Below, piece by piece: positions 7,575-14,878 of a stretch of DNA of 16,560 nt. The stretch is taken from assembly GCA_031409875.1 (NCBI GenBank), contig JANNYB010000233.1, forward strand, positions 1-16,560. The letters are read 5' to 3'. Position 1 is the stretch's first letter, and every line of letters begins with the position of its first letter. The notes under the pieces are model-generated. The model was not told the DNA's origin. It was given only the letters and a program-made list of their open reading frames with translations, and did no database searches. The position numbers were made by a program, and so were the translations under genes. Source of the stretch: CALMEH01 sp031409875. GTDB lineage: Bacteria; Acidobacteriota; Blastocatellia; Pyrinomonadales; Pyrinomonadaceae.

Positions 7575-7838
7575 TTATTCTGATTTGCCGTCGTCAAATT
7601 GCAAATCTTCAACGCGGCGGCGCGGAAACGGATCGGACGAACGGCGGCGCGGGACGTTTGTTCCGTCGCGGCGATCAACGCTTCCGGCGGGAAGTCCTTT
7701 GCCGTGAACGGCTTCGACTAAAATTCTCGTAATTTCCTGTGAAAGCGTGCGGTGGTCAGCCATTGCGCGGCGGCGAAGCGATTCTTTCAACTCTTCCGGC
7801 ACATATGCGCCGATAAATACACCTTTTCTATTTGCCAT
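7575..7838 (-). CDS. Ribbon-helix-helix (Arc/CopG-type) DNA-binding protein
   Basis: An 87-residue protein. Residues about 6-44 (VFIGAYVPEELKESLRRRAM then TLSQEITRILVEAV) have the strand-helix-helix pattern of Arc/CopG repressors, in which paired N-terminal strands of a dimer read the DNA major groove. The C-terminal half is a disordered Arg/Asp-rich tail (RRRSSDPFPRRR). AGGAG lies 14 nt before the ATG, a long spacing. No toxin gene is adjacent, so it is not evidently an antitoxin. It starts 43 nt after the 3' end of RNase P RNA with no terminator between, so it may be transcribed from the rnpB promoter. An intrinsic terminator follows. It could be a self-regulating repressor; its target is unknown. 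Confidence 0.85.
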   Translation of the reverse strand: MANRKGVFIGAYVPEELKESLRRRAMADHRTLSQEITRILVEAVHGKGLPAGSVDRRDGTNVPRRRSSDPFPRRRVEDLQFDDGKSE

Positions 7839-7881
7839 AATAAAATTAGAAACTCCTTTGATTAAAAAATAAATAAATAAA

Positions 7882-8288
7882 CCTTGCAGAAAAAAGACAA
7901 ATCTATAAGCCGAGTTTTGTTACCGTAAAATTTACAGTCGGTAATCATTCATCTAGGCGTGTTGTTACCAAAACGCTCAAGCGACCTACCCGAAAACGCC
8001 GTTTCACCTTGCGGCAAAACTTTGAACGAGCAGTTCAAAAATCGTTTTCCTATTTGGTCTTGCACCACGAGGAGTTTACCCAGCCGCGCTTGTTACCAAA
8101 CACGCTGACGCGATCTTACCGCGCCGTTTCACCCATCACCTTTTACGGCTGGTTTGTTTTCTGTTGCACTTGTCGTCGCTGGACTTTAACATCCAACGCC
8201 CGGACGTTATCCGGCTCGCTGCCCTTTGGTGTTCGGACTTTCCTCTTATTTTATAAAGCGATTACCCGATTTACCTTCTTCTGCAAGG
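7882..8288 (-). ncRNA. rnpB: RNase P RNA, bacterial class A
   Basis: Catalytic RNA that removes 5' leaders from precursor tRNAs. The minus strand carries the conserved blocks in order: AGAGGAAAGTCCG at 8246-8234, GGTAAACTCC near 8080, the P15 loop AAGGTGAAACGG with its GGU that binds the tRNA CCA end (near 8010), GGGTAGGTCGCTTGAG, CTAGATGAATGATT at 7956-7943, and ACTCGGCTTAT at 7915-7905. The ends are set by helix P1: CCTTGCAGAA at the 5' end (8288 downward) pairs perfectly with TTCTGCAAGG at the 3' end (to 7882). The length, about 407 nt, fits a type A molecule. A good sigma-70-like promoter lies directly upstream. Open frames through this locus are not genes. Confidence 0.97.
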
Positions 8289-8297
8289 CTGAAAAAA

Positions 8298-8327
8298 ATT
8301 CTAGCAAAAATTGTTGAACAATGCCAA
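8298..8327 (-). promoter_or_regulatory. Sigma-70-like promoter of rnpB
   Basis: On the minus strand, -35 TTGGCA (8327-8322) and -10 TAGAAT (8303-8298), each five of six to consensus, are separated by 18 bp. Transcription would start about 7-9 nt downstream, at or next to the first base of the P1 helix (8288), which agrees independently with the RNA 5' end. Confidence 0.75.
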
Positions 8328-8424
8328 CAAAGATTTCTGTTTGATTATTTAAAGGTAGAATTTACAAGAATAAATTGACAGTGATAAAATGTATGCAAGG
8401 GATACAAATAGAAAAAAAACTCAT

Positions 8425-8528
8425 AAGTAGTCCGACATATCTATCTTAAAGTATTTTTCTAGCGAAAGTCCTGATTTTATTAGTCCAAACGCAAAAATTT
8501 AGTTTAAGATTTAATTGTTGGACTACTT
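8425..8528. repeat. Imperfect inverted repeat, about 29-bp arms
   Basis: AAGTAGTCC at 8425-8433 is exactly repeated in inverse as GGACTACTT at 8520-8528. The similarity extends inward, with CTTAAA in register near 8446 against TTTAAG near 8503; arms of about 29 bp are roughly 75 percent complementary. It lies between the SLBB gene stop (8559) and the rnpB promoter. It may act as a 3' hairpin of the SLBB transcript or be a decayed miniature element. The rest of 8328-8558 shows no gene. Confidence 0.45.
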
Positions 8529-8558
8529 AAAAAATCCTTTTCATCCCTTTAATCCTTG

Positions 8559-9626
8559 TTAATTTTCGATTTCTATCGTATCGCCCGCTTGCAAAATCGG
8601 ATCGGGAGCTTTGCCGTCTTTAATATCTTTTAAATTAAATTCGATTGCAGTCAGCAAGCCTTGATCATTTTTGCGGCGCACGATGACTTTTTTTGCTGTT
8701 TGTTTCCGCAAACCGCCCGAAGCCAGAATTGCCTGCGTCAAAGTCATTCCGCTCGTGAAACTTCTTTGTCCGGCTTGCGTTACGCCGGCGATGTAGAAAA
8801 ACTGTTGTGAACCGGAAACATTTTCTGTTTTGCCTTCGCCGTAAGTAAATTCGATAATATCGCCGTGAAACACCAATATATTTTCATATTTCGGGTCTTT
8901 CAAATCGAATTTTTCGGTGGTCGAATCGGCGCGTTTAATGATGACGCGCTCGGCTTTCGATTGCACGACGGCTTCGGCACGAACGACGTATAAAGGAATT
9001 GCTTCGCGTTGAATATATTTTTTGCCGGATTTTTCAACCAGTCCGAGAACGGTTATCGAATGACTGGCGTATTCACGCAATTTCACAGAAACTTGCGGAT
9101 TTTCATAGAGTTTAATTTTGCCTTTCAGCGAATCTTCGATTTCTTCAACCGTCATTCCCGAAACATTTATCATTTCGCCCGCAAGCGGATAATCAATCGT
9201 GCCGTCATTCAAAACGGTAAAATAATTTGCCGTTTTTGCCGGAGCGTTTTGCAAACTGATAAATAAAACGTCGCCGACACCGACTTTATAAATTTCGGTC
9301 GGCGCAACAGATTCGGTCGAAGCGCGTTTGACGACTTCCAAAGTTTTATTCGCTACTGAACTTCTTTCGGTTTGATTTTCGGTTTGATTTTGGGAAACGT
9401 CGGTTACAACTTCGGAATTCGTTTCATTCGATGTTTTATTTTCCGTCGTTTGAACTTCCGTTTTTTGATTGTCTGTGGATTCTTTTTTAGGTTTGGTTTT
9501 CGGATTTTTCGACTGTCCGAAATTTACTTTTGACGTTTGTGTTTCTTGGGCGCGAACCTGTCCGACGGTCAAAAAAACCGCGAACAGCATAAATACAAAA
9601 AATTTTATCAGCCAATTTCCGTGCAT
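8559..9626 (-). CDS. Polysaccharide export protein with SLBB domains (Wza-like)
   Basis: A 355-residue periplasmic or outer-membrane-associated protein related to the Wza/OPX family that exports capsule or exopolysaccharide. A signal peptide spans about 1-27 (hydrophobic FFVFMLFAVFLTV, cleavage near VRAQE). Residues 28-105 are a Thr/Asn/Gln/Glu-rich low-complexity linker. The Poly_export domain spans about 111-186, opening with YKVGVGDVLFISL and ending in NPQVSVKLREY. Two SLBB-type segments follow: about 190-235 (HSITVLGLVEKSGKKYI) and 278-322 (FYIAGVTQAGQRSFTSG then LTQAILASGGL). No lipobox Cys is present, unlike E. coli Wza, so anchoring would differ. No glycosyltransferase or Wzc-like kinase is near, so the partner system lies elsewhere. 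No clear Shine-Dalgarno at this start. Confidence 0.87.
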   Translation of the reverse strand: MHGNWLIKFFVFMLFAVFLTVGQVRAQETQTSKVNFGQSKNPKTKPKKESTDNQKTEVQTTENKTSNETNSEVVTDVSQNQTENQTERSSVANKTLEVVKRASTESVAPTEIYKVGVGDVLFISLQNAPAKTANYFTVLNDGTIDYPLAGEMINVSGMTVEEIEDSLKGKIKLYENPQVSVKLREYASHSITVLGLVEKSGKKYIQREAIPLYVVRAEAVVQSKAERVIIKRADSTTEKFDLKDPKYENILVFHGDIIEFTYGEGKTENVSGSQQFFYIAGVTQAGQRSFTSGMTLTQAILASGGLRKQTAKKVIVRRKNDQGLLTAIEFNLKDIKDGKAPDPILQAGDTIEIEN

Positions 9627-9823
9627 AATTTTTTACGCAAAATATTTAATTTCAAATCTTGCCCAAAACTTAAATTAGTTTGATTAAAAACTAAAGATAA
9701 ACCAAATTTCCAATTTCATCAAGCGTTAGTTAAATCAACGGGAAAATATGCCCGCAACCTAACTAAAGGTGTATTAGATGCGGAATTTTAGTTTTTTATA
9801 ATTTATTTTTAATTGTTTATGGC

Positions 9824-11638
9824 TTAACGAATTCTAAACAAACCGTTTAACTCGTCAGAAAATAAGTGCGCCCAATTTGCCGTAAAAAATTTATGCACGG
9901 TTTCTTCAACTTCGTCGGCAGTCGCACACAGCGTAATTTTTTTGACAACTTCCCGCGCTTCTTCGGCGGCAATGCCGCAAATAATATTTTTCACACGCGA
10001 AATCGAATTAAAATTCATACTCAACTCACGCGCACCTAAACCAACTAAAATCGGCACATAAAACGGCGAACCTGCCATTTCTCCGCAAATTGTTACGGGA
10101 ATATCCTTATTTTCACCCGCTTGCAAAACCATTTTCAAAGCGCGAATAACTGCCGGATGAAGCGTCCGAAACCAATCGGCAACCAATTCGTTATCGCGGT
10201 CAACTGCTAATAAATACTGCACTAAATCGTTTGTTCCGAGACACATAAAATCAACTTCATCGGCAATTTCGTTGATAACAAAAATGCTCGACGGAACTTC
10301 AATCATCGCGCCGAGTCGCGGATTTCCGAAATTTATACCTTTGCGCCGCAACAATTCGCGCTCGCGTTCAATCATTTTTTTGGCAAAACGAATTTCCGAA
10401 ATATCAGAAATCATCGGCAAAATAATGTCAATTTTGTTTTCAAACGAGGCTTGCAAAAGCGCACGAATTTGCGTGCGAAATTCTTTGCGGCGTTTGAAAC
10501 TCAGACGAATTGCCCGAAGTCCGAGCGCGGGATTTTTTTCTTTTTCCTGAGCATCTTCGACAATTTGTTCGATGCTCAAATCGAACGTGCGAATTTTTAC
10601 GCCGTCTTCGCCAACCATCGCGGCAATTTTTCGATAAGCATTAATTTGTTCGTTTTCCGACGGGAAACCTTTGAATTGATTAAACAAAAATTCCGAACGA
10701 TAAAGCCCGATTCCCTGTGCGCCCTGTTTTTTCGCTTTGGCGTAACCTTGCGGCAAATCGGAATTCGTGCGGATGATGATTTCCGCACCGTCAAGCGTTT
10801 TCGGTTTGCCGTTTTGCGTTTCGAGTTTATCTTTTTTGTTCGATCTTAAATTTGACGCAAAAGATTCGTATTCATCAAGCGTTTGCTTTGTCGGATGAAC
10901 GATTAATTGCCCCTTAAATCCGTCAACGATAACTTTTTCGCCCGTCTGAACACGCCGCAAAATTCCTTTAAGCCCAGTAATCGCGGGCAGATTCAATTCA
11001 CGCGCCAAAATAAATGTGTGAGAAGTCCAGCCGCCGCTTTCGGTGATTATGGCTTTCGGATTTGTTTGTGCAATTTCGATTAAGGTCGAAGGTTTGACTT
11101 CTCTGGCAACGATAATCGAATTTTTTTTCAGGTTGATATTCGCCTTTTTTCCGCCGCCGAGCGCGGATAAAATTCTGTCGGCAACATCTTCCAAATCAAT
11201 ATATTTTTCGCGCAAATTTTCGTCGGCAATCGCTTTATATTGAGCAATATATTTATCCGTAACGCACTTTACAGCCCATTCCGCATTTACTTTTTGAAAT
11301 TTGATGTTTTCTTCGATGCGCCGCAAAAGCGATTTATCTTCGAGAATCAAAAGATGCGCCTCGAAAATATTGGCTTTTTCTTCGCCGAGCAGTTCGTTTT
11401 TTTGAAGATTGGTTGTTTTTAGATGCCGTTTTGCCAGACGAATTCCGGCGTGAAGCCTCCGCAATTCGCGTTCGATTTGCGAATCTTTCAGCGAAACCCG
11501 ATAAAATTGCCGCTTGCGCCCGTGCAGACAAACAATTTTCCCGATGGCAATTCCGCGCGAAACTGCCCGCGCTTTAAGTTTTAATTCGGAAGTTTTTATT
11601 TCGCGGGAAATTTTAATTGTTTCTTCTAAAACAATCAT
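9824..11638 (-). CDS. ptsI: PTS Enzyme I (phosphoenolpyruvate-protein phosphotransferase)
   Basis: Cytoplasmic enzyme that takes phosphate from PEP onto a His and passes it to HPr or an HPr-like protein. The 604-residue product has the family order: N-terminal HPr-binding helical domain (about 24-145), swivelling phosphohistidine domain with active His207 in GGWTSHTFILAR, and PEP-binding barrel (about 275-567) with R314 (GLYRSEF), R350 (KIRTFD), E447 (IEVPS), N470/D471 (GTNDLVQY), R481 (DRDNE) and C518 (CGEMAGSP). It is slightly longer than usual owing to about 20 extra N-terminal residues. Odd: the GGDK motif that normally follows RTLDI is replaced by Ser-Ile-Glu-Gln (355-358), so PEP turnover may differ. 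No ptsH or EII gene is adjacent, so it may serve a regulatory PTS. The ATG at 11638 lacks an obvious Shine-Dalgarno. Confidence 0.92.
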   Translation of the reverse strand: MIVLEETIKISREIKTSELKLKARAVSRGIAIGKIVCLHGRKRQFYRVSLKDSQIERELRRLHAGIRLAKRHLKTTNLQKNELLGEEKANIFEAHLLILEDKSLLRRIEENIKFQKVNAEWAVKCVTDKYIAQYKAIADENLREKYIDLEDVADRILSALGGGKKANINLKKNSIIVAREVKPSTLIEIAQTNPKAIITESGGWTSHTFILARELNLPAITGLKGILRRVQTGEKVIVDGFKGQLIVHPTKQTLDEYESFASNLRSNKKDKLETQNGKPKTLDGAEIIIRTNSDLPQGYAKAKKQGAQGIGLYRSEFLFNQFKGFPSENEQINAYRKIAAMVGEDGVKIRTFDLSIEQIVEDAQEKEKNPALGLRAIRLSFKRRKEFRTQIRALLQASFENKIDIILPMISDISEIRFAKKMIERERELLRRKGINFGNPRLGAMIEVPSSIFVINEIADEVDFMCLGTNDLVQYLLAVDRDNELVADWFRTLHPAVIRALKMVLQAGENKDIPVTICGEMAGSPFYVPILVGLGARELSMNFNSISRVKNIICGIAAEEAREVVKKITLCATADEVEETVHKFFTANWAHLFSDELNGLFRIR

Positions 11639-11733
11639 TTTTTATACATTTATTGCAATTACGGCTTGCTTTTCGGGGATGAAAATTAGCAGTTTGCACA
11701 TTCTTTTTTAATTTTTGGAAACTTGAGAATAGC

Positions 11734-11759
11734 CAAGTCGCTACCGCTCCTTGTTCTCA
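11734..11759. repeat. REP-like element, copy after the AIM24 gene
   Basis: On the minus strand GAGAACAAGGAGCGGTAGCG followed by ACTTG matches the repeat seen three times at 14772-14878. It begins directly after the TGA stop of the AIM24-domain gene (11760). The position at a gene 3' end suggests a repetitive extragenic palindrome unit. Confidence 0.65.
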
Positions 11760-12635
11760 TCAACCGCCGGATGGAAAATGTGGTTTCAGAAGCGCGGCAA
11801 GTGCGGCAATATTTCTGGTTTGAATCAAAATCTCGCCCGGACCTTGAAATTCCGCAACCAAACCTTCGCCCGACATCATACTTCTGAAAATTCCGCCTTT
11901 CGCGGCTTTTCGCAAATTATACTGCATCTGTCCTTCCCACGCGACAAGATGACCTGTATCAACGACATAACCTTCGCCCGGACGCAAAGTTTTTCGATGA
12001 ATCGCGCCGAAAGATGAAACAAGCAAAAGTCCTGTGCCTGAAACTTGCAAAACGAACAAACCTTCGCCGCCGAAAAACGATTTTGCGCCGCCGAATTTCG
12101 TATCAATTTGCAGAGAAGTGTCGCCCGCTAAGTAAGAACTCGATTGCACCTTAAACGTCTGATTTTGCATTTCAATTCCGGCAATATCGCCCGGCGCACC
12201 CGACGCAAGCGTAACTTCGCCCGTGCCGCCGCGAGCCGTAAATGTTGAAACAAAAGCAGATTCGCCGCCGACTGCGCGTTTTAACGCACCGAAAACGCCG
12301 CCTTTCATCTCGGAATTAAGTTCGATATTTGAAGACATCGAAACCATCGCACCGGCTTCGGCATTGATTTGCTGTTCGGATTGAAGCTGCACAACTGCCA
12401 GCGCAAACGCGCCTTGATATTCGATTGCCCAAGTGTAGCCGCGCCCTTGCCCGCGCCCGTCGCGGTCAACCCGAAACGCGCCGTCCGTTGTTCCGGCTTG
12501 CGATTGTTGTTGCGGCTGTTGCGGCTGTTGAAATTGTTGTGGCTGTTGCGGTTGCGCGGATTGAAGCGTGAAGCCGCAAGTTCCGCAAAACTTTATATTC
12601 GGCATCAATGGTGCATTGCATTTTGGACAATTCAT
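11760..12635 (-). CDS. AIM24/TIGR00266-family protein with N-terminal zinc ribbon
   Basis: A 291-residue protein. Residues 1-20 or so form a zinc ribbon (NCPKCNAPL... FCGTCG: two CxxC pairs). A Pro/Gln-rich linker follows (QPQQPQQFQQPQQPQQQ). From about residue 65 to the end lies a beta-rich AIM24-type domain, recognisable by ALAVVQLQSEQQINAEAGAM, a Gly-rich middle (GGEGLFVLQVSGTGLLLVSS) and the WEGQMQYNL and GEGLVAEFQGPG blocks. The family is widespread in bacteria; its biochemical role is not established, and the yeast namesake acts at mitochondrial membranes. There is no signal peptide. A TTG at 12656 in the same frame is an alternative start, but the ATG at 12635 opens directly on the zinc ribbon. 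A REP-like unit follows the stop codon. Confidence 0.88.
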   Translation of the reverse strand: MNCPKCNAPLMPNIKFCGTCGFTLQSAQPQQPQQFQQPQQPQQQSQAGTTDGAFRVDRDGRGQGRGYTWAIEYQGAFALAVVQLQSEQQINAEAGAMVSMSSNIELNSEMKGGVFGALKRAVGGESAFVSTFTARGGTGEVTLASGAPGDIAGIEMQNQTFKVQSSSYLAGDTSLQIDTKFGGAKSFFGGEGLFVLQVSGTGLLLVSSFGAIHRKTLRPGEGYVVDTGHLVAWEGQMQYNLRKAAKGGIFRSMMSGEGLVAEFQGPGEILIQTRNIAALAALLKPHFPSGG

Positions 12636-12667
12636 AAATTTTAATACCTTTTTCAATTACAAATTAC

Positions 12668-12762
12668 AAAATTACAAATTACAAATATTTAATTACAATC
12701 TTCAATAATGTCATTCGGAAAATCTACAAATTTGTAATTTATAATTTGTAATTTGTAATTTT
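12668..12762. repeat. 19-bp perfect inverted repeat built of AATTACA units
   Basis: AAAATTACAAATTACAAAT at 12668-12686 is the exact reverse complement of 12744-12762, with a 57-bp spacer. The flanks contain more copies of the 7-9 bp unit (ACAAATT). It fills the gap between the LOG-family gene and the AIM24 gene. It could form a long hairpin in the transcript or be a simple-sequence palindrome. Confidence 0.6.
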
Positions 12763-12787
12763 GGTTTTGACTAATAAAAACACACTT

Positions 12788-13330
12788 TTATTTTGTTTTC
12801 TCGATAATTATTCGGCTTGCTTCTTCGGCATCGTGCGCGAAATCGAGAAATTTTACGTCCGAATCGCTGACGACTAAATTTTCCTGCCAACAATTTACGA
12901 CTTCGCGCCAGCAATCGCCCAAAAGCACGAGCGGGCGATTTTCGATAACGCGCGTTTGCAGTTTGTTCCAGACGAGCGAAATCTCCGTTACCGTTCCCAT
13001 TCCGCCGCGCAGTGCGACAAAACCGACGGAACGGGCAATCAATCCTTGCAAACGGTCGTAAAAATGATCAGTCGCAACTTTATCGGTCAAAAAGCGATTC
13101 GGTTCGCCCTTGAATTGATTCATTACGATTCCGAAAACGCGCCCGCCTTTCTCGCGTGCGCCGCGCGAAGCCGCTTCCATAATTCCCAAATAACCGCCCG
13201 TGCAGATTGTAAATCCGGCTTCTGCCAAGCGTCCGCCGAGTTCTTTGGCTTCTTTGTATTCCGGCGAATTCTCACCACATTTCGAGCCGCCGAAAATTGT
13301 TACGATTTTTTCCGATGTATTATCAAGCAC
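12788..13330 (-). CDS. LOG-family protein (nucleotide 5'-monophosphate phosphoribohydrolase-like)
   Basis: A 180-residue Rossmann-fold protein of the LOG / 'lysine decarboxylase-like' family, whose characterised members hydrolyse cytokinin riboside 5'-monophosphates or AMP to base and ribose 5-phosphate. Visible motifs are IFGGSKCGE (about 12-20) at the first strand, GGYLGIMEAASRGA (45-58) and RGGMGTVTEI (108-117), which corresponds to the family PGGxGTxxE. The Pro usually before GG is Arg here, but the Gly, Thr and Glu (E116) are kept. The start is a GTG with a weak upstream GGA; the next downstream start would cut into the first strand. The substrate in this organism is not deducible. Transcribed in the same direction as its neighbours with short gaps. 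Confidence 0.88.
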   Translation of the reverse strand: MLDNTSEKIVTIFGGSKCGENSPEYKEAKELGGRLAEAGFTICTGGYLGIMEAASRGAREKGGRVFGIVMNQFKGEPNRFLTDKVATDHFYDRLQGLIARSVGFVALRGGMGTVTEISLVWNKLQTRVIENRPLVLLGDCWREVVNCWQENLVVSDSDVKFLDFAHDAEEASRIIIEKTK

Positions 13331-13393
13331 TATTTTTTCCGTGAACTTTTAATTTAAAAACTAACATTTATTATATTCAAACACGCTTTAATT

Positions 13394-14764
13394 TCAAACT
13401 TCCTTCGCCGCTTCTTCGGGCGTTAAGTTTCCGGCTTCGTGAATCGCTTTTGTCGTGTCGGTGAACATCAAAATCACGCTGCCTATAACAAAAAACACAA
13501 TCAAACCCAAAATCGCCGGACGAAATGATCCGGTTGCGCCGACAATAATCGCAAAAAGAATTTGTCCCATCCAAGACGTGCCTTTTTCGCTGATCTCGTA
13601 AAGTCCGAAAAACGACGATTCACGCCCGCGCGGAATCATTTGTGAATAGAGCGAACGCGACAAAGCCTGTGCGCTTCCGAGAACCAATCCGATAAAACCG
13701 CCGATAATAAACGCCTGAATTTTTGTCTGAAAAAAAGCGTAAGCATAAATTACGATTCCGCACCAAATCATTAATGAAACAATAATCGTGCGTTTTGCTC
13801 CGATAATTCGGGCAAGTCTTTCAAACGAAATCGCGCCGATTAAAGCCGAAACTTGCGCGATTAAAAATAGAGTGAGTAAAAAAGTGCTGTCAACAGGCAA
13901 TCCGTTTTTTGTAAAAAGTTCGTAAGAAATAAAAACCGACGATTGCAGAATGACGGTTTGAATACCGTCGTTATAAAAAAGATACGCAATCAGAAAAAGC
14001 ATAGTGTAACGCAATTTACGAAGTTCTCTCAGGGTTTCCCAAATTTCACTGAAACCGACAGTTAGCAGGCTTTTGTTACCTTCGATAGTCTTTTCGGCTT
14101 GTCGTGTTTTAATCAAAGAAAAACTAATCGCGCCGAAAATTCCCCACCAAAGAGATGAAGCAAGAATAGAAATCCGCACTGCCAAACCAGTCGTAATCCC
14201 GAAATTATCTGCATTATTGATGAGAATAATACAAAGAATCAGCATCACTACTCCGCCAATGTAACCCAAACCATAACCGTAACTCGAAATTTTGTCGCGC
14301 CGGTCTTCGCTCGTAATGTCAATCAAAAAAGCGTTATAAAAAACATTGGCGGCGGCAAACGCCATATTGGAAATTATTATTAAAAAACTCAATACATAAT
14401 ACGATTCACTGACAAAAAACATTGCCATTCCGGTAATTACTCCGACGTAGCAAAAAATAGCCATCAGACGTTTTTTTAAGTTTGTGTAATCGGCAATGGA
14501 TCCCAAAATCGGTAGAAAAACAACCAGCGAAATTGTCGAAAGTGCGGTGCAAACAGCAAACAGATTTTTCGCAGTTACGTCCATAAATCCGAGATTTATG
14601 ATAACGCCGTCTTCCCCAACTGCGGTTTGCGCCATATTAAAAAGATACGGTCCGATTAAAACACCTATTACCGCCGTAAAAAAAGCAGAATTTGCCCAGT
14701 CATACAGCATCCATCCGAAAATTTCTTTGCGGTCGTTTTTCTGAATATTATTTATTTCATTCAT
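13394..14764 (-). CDS. MFS transporter, UMF1 / Atg22-like family
   Basis: A 456-residue inner-membrane protein with about 12 hydrophobic helices. The N-terminus carries the family signature FGWMLYDWANSAFFT (about 15-29). Further marks are SYGYGLGYIGGVVMLILC in the first half and RGRESSFFGLYEISEKGTSW before the last helices. UMF1 members are secondary transporters related to the yeast vacuolar effluxer Atg22, but substrates of bacterial members are mostly unknown. The frame is open to 14956, but that extension reads through the repeats at 14772-14878 and the end of the neighbouring gene. The ATG at 14764 gives the expected start. The upstream 64 codons should therefore be excluded. The C-terminus ends in a short charged tail (LTPEEAAKEV). 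Confidence 0.9.
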   Translation of the reverse strand: MNEINNIQKNDRKEIFGWMLYDWANSAFFTAVIGVLIGPYLFNMAQTAVGEDGVIINLGFMDVTAKNLFAVCTALSTISLVVFLPILGSIADYTNLKKRLMAIFCYVGVITGMAMFFVSESYYVLSFLIIISNMAFAAANVFYNAFLIDITSEDRRDKISSYGYGLGYIGGVVMLILCIILINNADNFGITTGLAVRISILASSLWWGIFGAISFSLIKTRQAEKTIEGNKSLLTVGFSEIWETLRELRKLRYTMLFLIAYLFYNDGIQTVILQSSVFISYELFTKNGLPVDSTFLLTLFLIAQVSALIGAISFERLARIIGAKRTIIVSLMIWCGIVIYAYAFFQTKIQAFIIGGFIGLVLGSAQALSRSLYSQMIPRGRESSFFGLYEISEKGTSWMGQILFAIIVGATGSFRPAILGLIVFFVIGSVILMFTDTTKAIHEAGNLTPEEAAKEV

Positions 14765-14771
14765 TTTCTTA

Positions 14772-14878
14772 AAGTCAGAACAAGAAGCGGTAGCGACTTG
14801 CATAAAATTAAAGTCAGAAAGAAACAGTAGCGACTTGCATAAAATTTGGCAGGTCGCTACTGCTCCCTGTTCTGACTT
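14772..14878. repeat. Cluster of three REP-like units (two direct, one inverted)
   Basis: Unit 1 at 14772-14809 (AAGTCAGAACAAGAAGCGGT then AGCGACTTGCATAAAATT) and unit 2 at 14811-14846 are direct copies. Unit 3 at 14850-14878 is inverted. CAGTAGCGAC at 14825-14834 pairs perfectly with GTCGCTACTG at 14853-14862, so a transcript forms a strong hairpin. A fourth copy lies at 11734-11759. The cluster fills the gap between the phosphomutase-like gene and the MFS gene. Unit 3 supplies the last codons and the TAG stop of the former. Confidence 0.8.

Noticed and set aside
7575..7838. Antitoxin of a toxin-antitoxin pair
   Set aside because: The ribbon-helix-helix fold fits, but no small toxin gene lies on either side: rnpB is upstream and a terminator is downstream.
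8009..8317. Plus-strand open frame of 102 codons
   Set aside because: It lies antisense to the RNase P RNA, whose conserved blocks explain the whole locus.
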